From the NCBI GenBank assembly GCA_036675025.1, contig JAKFFN010000267.1, positions 1 through 7,160 of the forward strand: a stretch of DNA of 7,160 bases. The letters are read 5' to 3'. Below the pieces are notes generated by a model. It had not been told where the DNA came from. It made no database searches and saw only the letters and a program-made list of their open reading frames with translations. This stretch comes from JAKFFN01 sp036675025 (GTDB lineage: Bacteria; Sumerlaeota; Sumerlaeia; Sumerlaeales; Sumerlaeaceae). The position numbers and the translations under genes were made by a program. Positions 1 to 5,594 of this stretch are shown here, one piece after another; position 1 is the first letter of the stretch, and each line of letters starts with the position of its first letter.

Positions 1-417
1 GACAAGACCGTACTCACCTACTGCACCGGCGGTATCCGGTGCGAGAAGTTTTCCGCCATGCTGCTGGAAGAAGGTTTCAGCGATGTCTGCCAGCTGGAGG
101 GCGGCATCGTCAACTATGGTAAAGACCCGGAGGTGCAGGGCCGGCTGTTTGACGGCAGCTGCTATGTTTTTGATGAGCGCGTGACGGTGCCTGTTAACCG
201 CACCGAAGAAGCCACCGTGATCTCCCACTGCCACTACTGCGGCACCGAGAGCGAGCGCTATGTAAACTGCGCCAACCTCGATTGCGATCACCAGTTTCTG
301 TGCTGCGTGAACTGCGAGTTCGACCACCGCCGCAGCTGTTCACCCGCATGCGAAGTGGCGGACAATCACGAGTACAACCCTGAGACGGCAGGGACGAGTA
401 AGTCGTATTACCGGTAG
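1..417 (+). CDS. trhO: tRNA uridine(34) hydroxylase / rhodanese-related protein, 3' part
   Basis: The last 138 residues of a rhodanese-family protein; the frame is open from base 1, so the start lies outside the window. The rhodanese active-site loop YCTGGIRCEK is present, with the predicted catalytic cysteine at visible residue 8 (bases 22-24). It is followed by the family segments QLEGGIVNYGKD and YVFDERVTVPVN, then a cysteine-rich tail (CHYC, C-x5-C and CCVNC spacing) typical of the C-terminal domain of TrhO (formerly YceA). Family members use oxygen to hydroxylate U34 of some tRNAs to 5-hydroxyuridine and are cytoplasmic. About 40% of a usual 330-350 residue protein is visible. The stop is TAG at 415-417. 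No terminator with a U-run follows. The family call is secure; the exact modification is inferred from homologues. Confidence 0.9.
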   Translation, partial: DKTVLTYCTGGIRCEKFSAMLLEEGFSDVCQLEGGIVNYGKDPEVQGRLFDGSCYVFDERVTVPVNRTEEATVISHCHYCGTESERYVNCANLDCDHQFLCCVNCEFDHRRSCSPACEVADNHEYNPETAGTSKSYYR

Positions 418-431
418 GCAGTATTGTTAAC

Positions 432-460
432 ATCAGACAGATCAGACCGACCAGTCTGAT
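432..460. promoter_or_regulatory. Operator-like dyad with a repeated half-site
   Basis: ATCAGAC occurs at 432-438 and 441-447, and its exact reverse complement GTCTGAT at 454-460. The second and third copies form a perfect 7-base inverted repeat around a 6-base centre, with core AGACCGACCAGTCT. This resembles known TetR-family operators (for example the NemR box with GACCG..CGGTC). It lies in the gap between trhO and the ABC ATPase gene, where a promoter for the transporter would be expected. I could not place a convincing -35/-10 pair next to it. No U-run follows, so it is a poor terminator. No regulator gene is visible in the window. Confidence 0.4.
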
Positions 461-514
461 ATCTGCCATTTTCGGTGAAGAATCCCCGCAGGCCACCGCT
501 ACTTTCTAGCTACT

Positions 515-1420
515 TTGTTAACAGCACGCGATCTCTGGAAAACATACAACGGCAGCGACGTGGTGCGCGGCGTAACATGCCACGTGGACGCCGGTGAAAT
601 CCTTGGATTTCTCGGCCCGAACGGCGCCGGTAAAACGACAACTGTCGGCATGATGTATGGCGGCGTATTGCCTACGCGCGGCGAGGTTTTGTTCGGAAAT
701 CTGCGCATCCCTAAGCAGGGTCGCGAAGCCCGGGCGGATATGGGAATCGTAACCCAGGACGATAACCTCGATCCCGACTTCAGTGTGTACCACAACCTCA
801 TGATTTTCGCCAACCACTACGGCTTCAGCCGCGATCAGGCGCGGAAGCGTTCTGAGGAATTGATTGAGCGCATCGGCCTGACCGAGCATCGTAACCATAA
901 GCCCGATGACCTCAGCGGCGGCCTCAAGCGCCGGCTCGTGCTGGCGCGCGCGCTGCTCAATCGGCCGCGGCTGGTTTTCCTGGATGAGCCGACCACGGGC
1001 CTCGACCCCGACAGCCGACAGGGCTTCTGGAAGCTGGTGGCTGAACTGCGCGCCGATGGCTGCGGCGTGATCCTTACCACGCACTACATGGATGAAGCCC
1101 AGCGCCTGAGCGACCGCCTCATTCTGATGCAGCAGGGCCAGCTTGTGGATGAAGGCACGCCGGAGGAACTAATCCATCGCGTCATTGGCGAAGAGGTGAT
1201 TGAATGCGAAGGAATCGATGAATCCCTGCTGCGGGAGATAGCTGATCGCACCAACGCCTGGCTGCGCCCATTTGGGCGCGGGTGGCTGCTCAGCGTTACG
1301 CCGCAGAACCGCCAGGAGATTCTCGACAAGCTGGAATCCCTGCCCAGCCAGCTTCTGACTATCCGCGCGGCCAACCTGGAAGACGTGTTTCTCCGCCTGA
1401 CGGGAGATAAACTGGCATAA
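515..1420 (+). CDS. ABC transporter ATP-binding protein, NodI/ABC-2 exporter type
   Basis: A 301-residue cytoplasmic ATPase that would energise export through the permease encoded downstream. Visible motifs are Walker A GPNGAGKT at residues 34-41, Q-loop glutamine 81 in IVTQDDNLDPDFSV, signature LSGGLKRR starting at 133, Walker B LVFLDEP with D157 and catalytic E158, the D-loop GLDP, and H-loop histidine 190 in TTHYMDEAQ. The DNLDPDF segment and the C-terminal NLEDVFLRLTG are typical of NodI-like, lipo-oligosaccharide-type ATPases (COG1131). Length is normal. The start is TTG at 515, the only standard start in this frame after the upstream stop at 476-478, and no clear Shine-Dalgarno precedes it, so initiation may be weak. 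Its TAA shares an A with the next ATG (TAATG), implying translational coupling. The substrate cannot be read from the sequence, so no gene symbol is given. Confidence 0.93.
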   Translation: MLTARDLWKTYNGSDVVRGVTCHVDAGEILGFLGPNGAGKTTTVGMMYGGVLPTRGEVLFGNLRIPKQGREARADMGIVTQDDNLDPDFSVYHNLMIFANHYGFSRDQARKRSEELIERIGLTEHRNHKPDDLSGGLKRRLVLARALLNRPRLVFLDEPTTGLDPDSRQGFWKLVAELRADGCGVILTTHYMDEAQRLSDRLILMQQGQLVDEGTPEELIHRVIGEEVIECEGIDESLLREIADRTNAWLRPFGRGWLLSVTPQNRQEILDKLESLPSQLLTIRAANLEDVFLRLTGDKLA

Positions 1421-2427
1421 TGAAAGTGGAGCTCCCGATTAAAGGATCGCCTACATCCGACGCAGATCATATTCCTTTTGCGGCAGCGTTTTTAATATGT
1501 CATCTGATACTTGGTATTTTTGCCACATCCGCCGCACACTCTCAAGCCACATCTTCTGGTTTGAATCTTCACCTGGAGATGTCGCTGGTGGAAAATACTA
1601 CGGACTCCATCCATACCCGGGTGGGTCTGAAGAATGAAACCACCAGCCCGATAACCTTGACTGCTAACTGGACTTATGAACATGAGTCGGGAGATTACCG
1701 GCAGTATTTTAACAGCGCTGTTGGCTTCAGTACTGAGCCGCCCACGTATATCATGACAGCGCAATCTGCAGGTTCTCGCAGGATATCAGATCAGCCGCAA
1801 CATGTACTGAACCCGGGCGAAACAATGTCTGTCGAGTGGATCGAAAGATGCGGTCGAATTAAGCCTTCGGAAACGACCATCTGTACCGCCCCCAGGCTTT
1901 TTGAACCCGGGCGGTACACCGTTCAGGCGAGCTATACCGTGAGCCCCGGCACCGAACCACTGAAATCCAATCCCGTTACGCTGGATTTTGGCAAGACCAG
2001 TACGCCTCCGGTCCGCACTTCAGTAAGGGTTTTAAAAGTAGACACCGCTACCAGTACAGCTTTGCTGGACGCGGGATCTGATCATGGATTGAAGGTAGGC
2101 CAGGTATTCATGATGCCAACCTCAACCGTCAGCGGATTCAGTTTCAACCTTACTTCTGTTGAGAGTAAAGTTTCTACGGCAAAATTTGACCAGCATCTGC
2201 CTGGCACTTGGACTGCCGAATTCGCTGCTCCTCAAATTGGGAGACTGGCTTGGCGGAAAGATACAATGGAGTCTGTCACCTGTGATCGGGATTCCAAGGC
2301 TTCTCCTGCCAAGTACTTTTCCACTGGTCTTTACCTGATTAGCGCCAGCTTTCTCCTGTTTATCGTGCTCTGGACTCTGAAGCTGAAAAAGTATACGAGG
2401 AGTACTGCACCTGAGCACCTACCCTGA
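1420..2427 (+). CDS. Exported protein with C-terminal membrane anchor, unknown family, between ABC genes
   Basis: A 335-residue protein I cannot assign to a named family. Residues 18-39 are hydrophobic and end in SAAHSQA, which reads as a signal peptide with an unusually long polar leader. Residues about 45-195 look like a beta-sandwich (alternating strand pattern, LNPGETMSVEW, then FEPGRYTVQASY), similar in style to BsuPI/Ig-like modules; C144 and C155 could form a disulfide. Residues about 200-265 (SVRVLKVD..., AGSDHGLKVGQVF) resemble small beta domains such as the FlgT C-terminal type. Residues 302-320 form a membrane helix followed by KLKK, giving an outside-facing ectodomain with a short cytoplasmic tail. 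The ATG overlaps the ATPase stop, and its 3' end overlaps the permease start by 17 bases. GC is about 50% in sampled lines, below its neighbours. Domain likenesses are impressions; export and anchoring are better supported. Confidence 0.8.
   Translation: MKVELPIKGSPTSDADHIPFAAAFLICHLILGIFATSAAHSQATSSGLNLHLEMSLVENTTDSIHTRVGLKNETTSPITLTANWTYEHESGDYRQYFNSAVGFSTEPPTYIMTAQSAGSRRISDQPQHVLNPGETMSVEWIERCGRIKPSETTICTAPRLFEPGRYTVQASYTVSPGTEPLKSNPVTLDFGKTSTPPVRTSVRVLKVDTATSTALLDAGSDHGLKVGQVFMMPTSTVSGFSFNLTSVESKVSTAKFDQHLPGTWTAEFAAPQIGRLAWRKDTMESVTCDRDSKASPAKYFSTGLYLISASFLLFIVLWTLKLKKYTRSTAPEHLP
1421..2411. other. Inferred 991-base insertion splitting the ATPase-permease pair
   Basis: TGA stands at 1421-1423 and again at 2412-2414. 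Removing 1421-2411 would join ACTGGCATAA to TGAGCACCTACC, recreating a TAATG stop-start overlap and a permease beginning M-S-T-Y-P-D-T. The sequence is lower in GC and carries almost exactly one gene. No transposase or integrase is present. The ends show only a gapped, imperfect inverted match (1426-1437 against 2396-2410). The TGA pair could be a 3-base target duplication or a chance match that blurs the junction. The boundaries are inferred, since no empty site is available here. Confidence 0.55.
2397..2402 (+). promoter_or_regulatory. Shine-Dalgarno for the permease CTG start
   Basis: GAGGAG lies 8 bases before CTG at 2411, an ideal distance. It is stronger than anything before the alternative GTG at 2474. 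It sits inside the 3' coding end of the preceding exported-protein gene and, if the insertion model is right, was brought by the insert. Confidence 0.5.
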
Positions 2428-3214
2428 CACCATCATCAAAAAGCTCCCGCCATGGCCTTACGGGGTCTACAGCGTGTGGCGCCGCCATGCCATTATCTAC
2501 AGCCGCACGTGGCTGATCAACTTCCTTCCGCCGGTTACCGAGCCGGTATTCTACCTTCTGGCCTTCGGGTTCGGGTTGTCGCCCATGGTTGGGCAATTCA
2601 CCGTCGGCGGGCAGGAAATGAGCTACCTGAAGTTCATAGGCCCGGCCATGATCGCGGTCGGCGTGTGTTTCCAGGGTTTCTTCGAAAGCGCCTATGGCAC
2701 GTTTATCCGGCTTCGGTTTCAGCGTACCTGGCACGCGCTTCTTACGGGTCCGCTGGGCTTTCGCGAGATTTTCTTCGGCGATCTTATCTGGGCCGCTACC
2801 AAGGGCACAATTGCCGGCCTGGTCACGGGCATCGTAGTGCTGCTGCTGGGCCAGATCTCCGTGCTCGGCTTCCTCTTCACGATCCCGCTGATCCTGCTCG
2901 GCAGCCTCATGTTTGCCGGCATCGGCATGATGACCGCCGGTTACGTAAAGGTTATCGACCAGATCAACGTGCCTGTGTTTCTCTTCATGATACCCATGTT
3001 TACCCTGAGCGGCACCTTCTTCCCCCGCGAAAACATGCCGCCCGCCCTAGCCGCCGTGGCCAGCTGGCTGCCGCTGTCGCACCTTGTCGACCTGATCCGT
3101 ATCCCGGTAGTGCCCAACCCCGGCTGGATGATCGACCTCGCCGGCATAGCCGTATGGACCGTAGTGACGACGGTGGTGGCTTATCGGATTATATACGGGC
3201 AGGTTTTTAAATAG
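2411..3214 (+). CDS. ABC transporter permease, NodJ/ABC-2 type
   Basis: An integral membrane permease (COG0842 style) that pairs with the ATPase at 515-1420 to form an exporter. Six membrane segments can be read: around LPPVTEPVFYLLAFGFGL, YLKFIGPAMIAVGVCF, GTIAGLVTGIVVLLLG, FLFTIPLILLGSLMFAGIG, VPVFLFMIPMFTLSGTFF, and a last one near AVWTVVTTVVAYRII. The segment between the fifth and sixth, with FFPRENMPP and LPLSHLVDLIR, is characteristic of the family. I place the start at CTG 2411 (267 residues) because NodJ-like proteins run about 260 residues, the stretch LPPWPYGVYSVWRRH before GTG 2474 looks like real family N-terminus, and GAGGAG lies 8 bases upstream. The alternative is GTG 2474 (246 residues, weak ribosome site). 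The frame has no ATG or GTG between the stop at 2384-2386 and 2474. Substrate unknown. Confidence 0.9.
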   Translation: MSTYPDTIIKKLPPWPYGVYSVWRRHAIIYSRTWLINFLPPVTEPVFYLLAFGFGLSPMVGQFTVGGQEMSYLKFIGPAMIAVGVCFQGFFESAYGTFIRLRFQRTWHALLTGPLGFREIFFGDLIWAATKGTIAGLVTGIVVLLLGQISVLGFLFTIPLILLGSLMFAGIGMMTAGYVKVIDQINVPVFLFMIPMFTLSGTFFPRENMPPALAAVASWLPLSHLVDLIRIPVVPNPGWMIDLAGIAVWTVVTTVVAYRIIYGQVFK

Positions 3215-3237
3215 GATTTCGTGCCCGCGCACGAATC
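3215..3237. repeat. Hairpin between permease and tag
   Basis: TTCGTGC (3218-3224) and GCACGAA (3229-3235) form a perfect 7-base stem with a 4-base loop; GAT and ATC extend it after a one-base bulge. It starts right after the permease stop and ends before the tag ribosome site. It lacks a U-run, so it may be a weak terminator, an mRNA-stabilising end or a processing site. Confidence 0.5.
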
Positions 3238-3254
3238 TTCGGAGAACATTGCAG

Positions 3255-3830
3255 ATGACTGAACCAATCATCACCCGCTGCGCCTGGGTCGGCAATCCGC
3301 TCGCGCAGGAATACCACGACAAAGAATGGGGCGTGCCGGTGCATGATGACCGTCTGCTCTTCGAGTTTATCGTATTGGAAGGCGCCCAGGCGGGCCTCAG
3401 TTGGAACACCATATTGCAGCGCCGCGAAAACTACCGCAAAGCCTTCGATAACTTTGACCCCGAAAAAGTGGCCCGATACAGCGAGAAGAAAACAGCCAGG
3501 CTGCTTGAAGACCCCGGAATCATCCGCAACCGGTTAAAGATTAACTCAACCGTCAGCAACGCACAGGCATTCCTGGCGGTAGCCGAGGAATTTGGCAGCT
3601 TCGACGCCTACATCTGGCAGTTTGTAAACGGCAAGCCGATCGTTAATCGCTGGAAAGGCCGCGATGTACCTGCAGTCACGCCGGAGGCCGAAACCATGGC
3701 GAAAGACCTCAAAAAGCGCGGCTTCAAATTCATGGGCCCCACCATCTGCTACGCCCACATGCAGGCCACCGGAATGGTAAATGACCACACGGTGAATTGC
3801 TTCCGCTGGAAGGAGCTCGGTGGCAAGTAA
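3255..3830 (+). CDS. tag: DNA-3-methyladenine glycosylase I
   Basis: A 191-residue cytoplasmic repair enzyme that removes N3-methyladenine from alkylated DNA, starting base-excision repair. The match to E. coli Tag (187 residues) runs through the whole protein: TRCAWVG near the N-terminus, YHDKEWGVP, LEGAQAGLSW, ILQRRENYR, GIIRNRLKI, KKRGFKFMGPTICYAHMQA and VNDHTVNC. The zinc ligands expected from Tag (Cys, His, His, Cys) are at C9, H21, H178 and C182. The base-pocket residues equivalent to Y16, E38 and W46 of E. coli are Y20, E42 and W50. I chose ATG 3255 because GGAG at 3241-3244 lies 10 bases upstream; an in-frame TTG at 3249 is only 4 bases from it. It stands alone 40 bases after the transporter permease, with no sign of an Ada-type adaptive-response partner. 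Confidence 0.96.
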   Translation: MTEPIITRCAWVGNPLAQEYHDKEWGVPVHDDRLLFEFIVLEGAQAGLSWNTILQRRENYRKAFDNFDPEKVARYSEKKTARLLEDPGIIRNRLKINSTVSNAQAFLAVAEEFGSFDAYIWQFVNGKPIVNRWKGRDVPAVTPEAETMAKDLKKRGFKFMGPTICYAHMQATGMVNDHTVNCFRWKELGGK

Positions 3831-3835
3831 CCAGA

Positions 3836-3902
3836 TTCTTTGTCTTCCGCCCCCCCATATTCTTTACCTTTTACTTTATCCTTTCTACATTCTCCATTCT
3901 CC
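3836..3902 (+). repeat. Pyrimidine-rich degenerate tract upstream of bioB
   Basis: Almost entirely C and T on this strand with scattered A, including a run of seven C at 3850-3856 and loosely repeated units such as TTTACC, TTTACT, TTATCC, TTCTACA, TTCTCCA and TTCTCCG spaced about 7-8 bases. It fills much of the 149-base gap between tag and bioB. The strand bias and drifting repeat suggest a slippage-prone low-complexity element rather than a promoter. No canonical promoter is obvious in it. Confidence 0.55.
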
Positions 3903-3923
3903 GTCCGCCCAGCGGACCATTTT
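3903..3923 (+). terminator. Weak hairpin with short T-run upstream of bioB
   Basis: GTCCGC (3903-3908) and GCGGAC (3912-3917) form a 6-base stem with a 3-base loop, followed within 2 bases by ATTTT. It could end transcription from tag, or act in the bioB leader. The short stem and short T-run make this a weak call. Confidence 0.3.
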
Positions 3924-3979
3924 CGCCTTGCACATGCCCCGCCGGCGCTGCCATTTTCACCCTTGTGAGTACCGAAACC

Positions 3980-4951
3980 ATGAAACCTGCCATTACCCGC
4001 GAAGCCATTCGCGCCATCTACGAACGCCCCCTGCCCGATCTCATCTTTGAAGCCATGACGATTCATCGCCAGCACCATGATCCGCTGGCGGTGCAGCACT
4101 GCACCCTTAGCAATATCAAATCCGGCGGCTGCCCCGAAGATTGCGCTTACTGCCCGCAAAGCGCCCACTACAAGACCGGCGTAAAGGCCGAGCGCCTCAT
4201 CGACCTCGACGAAATGACCGCCCAGGCCCAGGCGGCAAAGGCAGCTGGCAGCACCCGCTTCTGCATGGGCGCCGCCTGGCGCAGCCCCCGCGAAGGCGAT
4301 GAGTTTGACCGCGTACTCGAAATGGTACGCCGCGTAAACGGCCTCGGCATGGAAAGCTGCGTGACCCTCGGCATGCTCTCGCCCGAGCAGGCCGTGCGCC
4401 TGAAAGAAGCCGGGCTTAAAGCCTACAATCACAACCTCGATACCAGCCCGGAGTACTACGAAGAAATCATCACCACTCGCACCTACGAGGACCGCCTGAG
4501 GACAATCCAGAATGTGCGCGCGGCCGGCATAGAAGTCTGCTGCGGCGGCATCCTGGGCATGGGCGAAACCCGCGAAGACCGCATCGGCCTGCTATGCGAA
4601 CTCGCGAACCTGGACCCGCACCCCGAAAGCGTGCCCATCAATGCCCTTGTGCCCGTAGAAGGCACGCCCCTGGGAGACCGCACCCCCGTTGACGGTATCG
4701 AGATGGTCCGCTGCATCGCCACAGCCCGCATCCTCATGCCAAAGAGCCGCGTGCGCCTGAGCGCCGGCCGCATGGAGATGAGCGACGAAACCCAGGCACT
4801 CTGCTTCCTCGCCGGAGCCAACAGCATCTTCGCCGGTGAAAAACTGCTGACAACGCCAAACCCGGGTAAAGACCACGATGCCAGCCTGATGGAAAACCTC
4901 GGCATGCACCGCGAGACCCTGAAGCCAGAGCCGGTCGCCGCCGCAGTGTAA
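3980..4951 (+). CDS. bioB: Biotin synthase
   Basis: A 323-residue radical-SAM enzyme that inserts sulfur into dethiobiotin, the last step of biotin synthesis; cytoplasmic and normally a homodimer. The [4Fe-4S] motif is C51-x3-C55-x2-C58 within GGCPEDCAYCPQS. The ligands of the second, sulfur-donating [2Fe-2S] cluster are present at C95 (TRFCMGAAWR), C127 (MESCVTLGML), C187 (GIEVCCGGILGMGE) and R259 (VRLSAGR). YNHNLDTSPEYY and NSIFAGEKLLTT are also typical. I chose ATG 3980; an in-frame GTG at 3965 would add five residues, and neither has a strong ribosome site. The frame stays open upstream to 3797, but that stretch overlaps tag and the low-complexity tract and is not family sequence. No other biotin gene is in the window, so it is not in a visible bio operon. 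Confidence 0.97.
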   Translation: MKPAITREAIRAIYERPLPDLIFEAMTIHRQHHDPLAVQHCTLSNIKSGGCPEDCAYCPQSAHYKTGVKAERLIDLDEMTAQAQAAKAAGSTRFCMGAAWRSPREGDEFDRVLEMVRRVNGLGMESCVTLGMLSPEQAVRLKEAGLKAYNHNLDTSPEYYEEIITTRTYEDRLRTIQNVRAAGIEVCCGGILGMGETREDRIGLLCELANLDPHPESVPINALVPVEGTPLGDRTPVDGIEMVRCIATARILMPKSRVRLSAGRMEMSDETQALCFLAGANSIFAGEKLLTTPNPGKDHDASLMENLGMHRETLKPEPVAAAV

Positions 4952-4991
4952 TTTTTCCACATCCGGATCACTCTCCCGAGGACGTGGCATT

Positions 4992-5045
4992 CCGGGTGGC
5001 GCGGACACTCCTGTCCGCAGCAATCCAGCGTTGGCGGCCACCTGG
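4992..5045. repeat. Nested palindromic intergenic element
   Basis: Outer arms CCGGGTGGC (4992-5000) and GCCACCTGG (5037-5045) pair over 9 bases with one G-U. Directly inside the left arm is a perfect hairpin, GCGGACA (5001-5007) with TGTCCGC (5012-5018) around a CTCC loop. The remaining 5019-5036 may hold a small third arm. It lies in the 160-base gap after bioB. No long U-run follows. It looks like a REP-like mobile palindrome or a structured transcript end. Confidence 0.5.
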
Positions 5046-5061
5046 AGCGCTAAATTTGCCG

Positions 5062-5090
5062 TTGTCTGTCGCTCATCTGTGATTTAGCAT
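5062..5090 (+). promoter_or_regulatory. Candidate sigma-70 promoter for the DUF2231-like gene
   Basis: TTGTCT at 5062-5067 and TAGCAT at 5085-5090 are separated by 17 bases, each matching four of six consensus positions. They lie just ahead of the ribosome site AAGG (5101-5104), which is 7 bases before ATG 5112. Position supports the call; the match itself is modest. Confidence 0.35.
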
Positions 5091-5111
5091 ATTCTACCAA
5101 AAGGCATATCG

Positions 5112-5591
5112 ATGGAAACCCTCACCGAATACCTCGGCCGCTTCCACGTTTCACTGGTTCACTTCCCCATTGGTCTGCTCATCACCGCTGCCGTCATAGA
5201 ACTGGTGGGCGCCCTCCGTCGGTTTGAATCACCCACCGTCTGCGCCGTCATCATGGCAGGCTGCGGCGCCCTGGCAGCCGTCGTGGCATCTGCCCTCGGG
5301 TGGATCCGCGCCGACGACGTCCGCCACCCCGGCGCAGAGCATATCGTCGAGTGGCACCGATGGGCCGGTCTGGTCGGCACCATTGTGGCGCTTATCACCT
5401 TCGCCCTCGGCTGGGCTGCCCTTCGCGGCCGCCTGGCTCTCCGCTGGCCATTCCGGGCCCTGCTTTTTTCTACAGCTATCATAATTGGGCTTGCAGGCCA
5501 CTGGGGCGGAGCCCTCATCTATGGTGATGACTATTACAATCTGCCCGGCGCCGAGGCCCCGGCAGATGATGATGAATTTGAGGACGAGTAA
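5112..5591 (+). CDS. DUF2231-like four-helix membrane protein
   Basis: A 159-residue integral membrane protein. It has four hydrophobic segments at about residues 13-35, 43-65, 84-104 and 114-135, and an acidic tail ending DDDEFEDE. The N-terminal FHVSLVHFPIGLL (H12, H17), the central WHRW (H82) and the late GHWGGALIYGDDYY (H130) match the pattern of DUF2231-type domains. These often form the N-terminus of large c-type cytochrome proteins in planctomycetes and verrucomicrobia. The membrane histidines could ligate haem, but no CxxCH motif is present and the protein stops after the membrane domain, so any redox role would need a partner. The TAA is 3 bases before the next ATG, so it is probably co-transcribed with the enolase-family gene. 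The family call is from motif memory; the function is unknown. Confidence 0.8.
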   Translation: METLTEYLGRFHVSLVHFPIGLLITAAVIELVGALRRFESPTVCAVIMAGCGALAAVVASALGWIRADDVRHPGAEHIVEWHRWAGLVGTIVALITFALGWAALRGRLALRWPFRALLFSTAIIIGLAGHWGGALIYGDDYYNLPGAEAPADDDEFEDE

Positions 5592-5594
5592 TTG

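Noticed and set aside
441..460. Intrinsic terminator of trhO
   Set aside because: The stem is only 7 bases with moderate GC and is not followed by a run of T, so an operator reading fits better.
1421..2411. Insertion sequence or gene cassette with its own transposase
   Set aside because: The only gene encodes an exported protein; no DDE, HUH or tyrosine-recombinase motifs and no clean terminal inverted repeats.
2452..3210. Long open frame overlapping the permease in another + frame
   Set aside because: Its product is rich in Arg, His and Pro with no motif, while the permease frame gives clear membrane helices and family signatures.
3797..3979. A 61-codon N-terminal extension of biotin synthase
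   Set aside because: The frame is open, but the extension overlaps the end of tag, crosses the low-complexity tract, and has no family similarity; family sequence begins at about 3980.
3749..4432. Long minus-strand open frame opposite bioB
   Set aside because: It lies mostly antisense to well-conserved biotin synthase codons and has an Ala/Gly-rich, motif-free product.
4992..5045. tRNA gene or riboswitch
   Set aside because: There is no acceptor stem with CCA, no T-loop sequence, and no known riboswitch core; only nested palindromes are visible.
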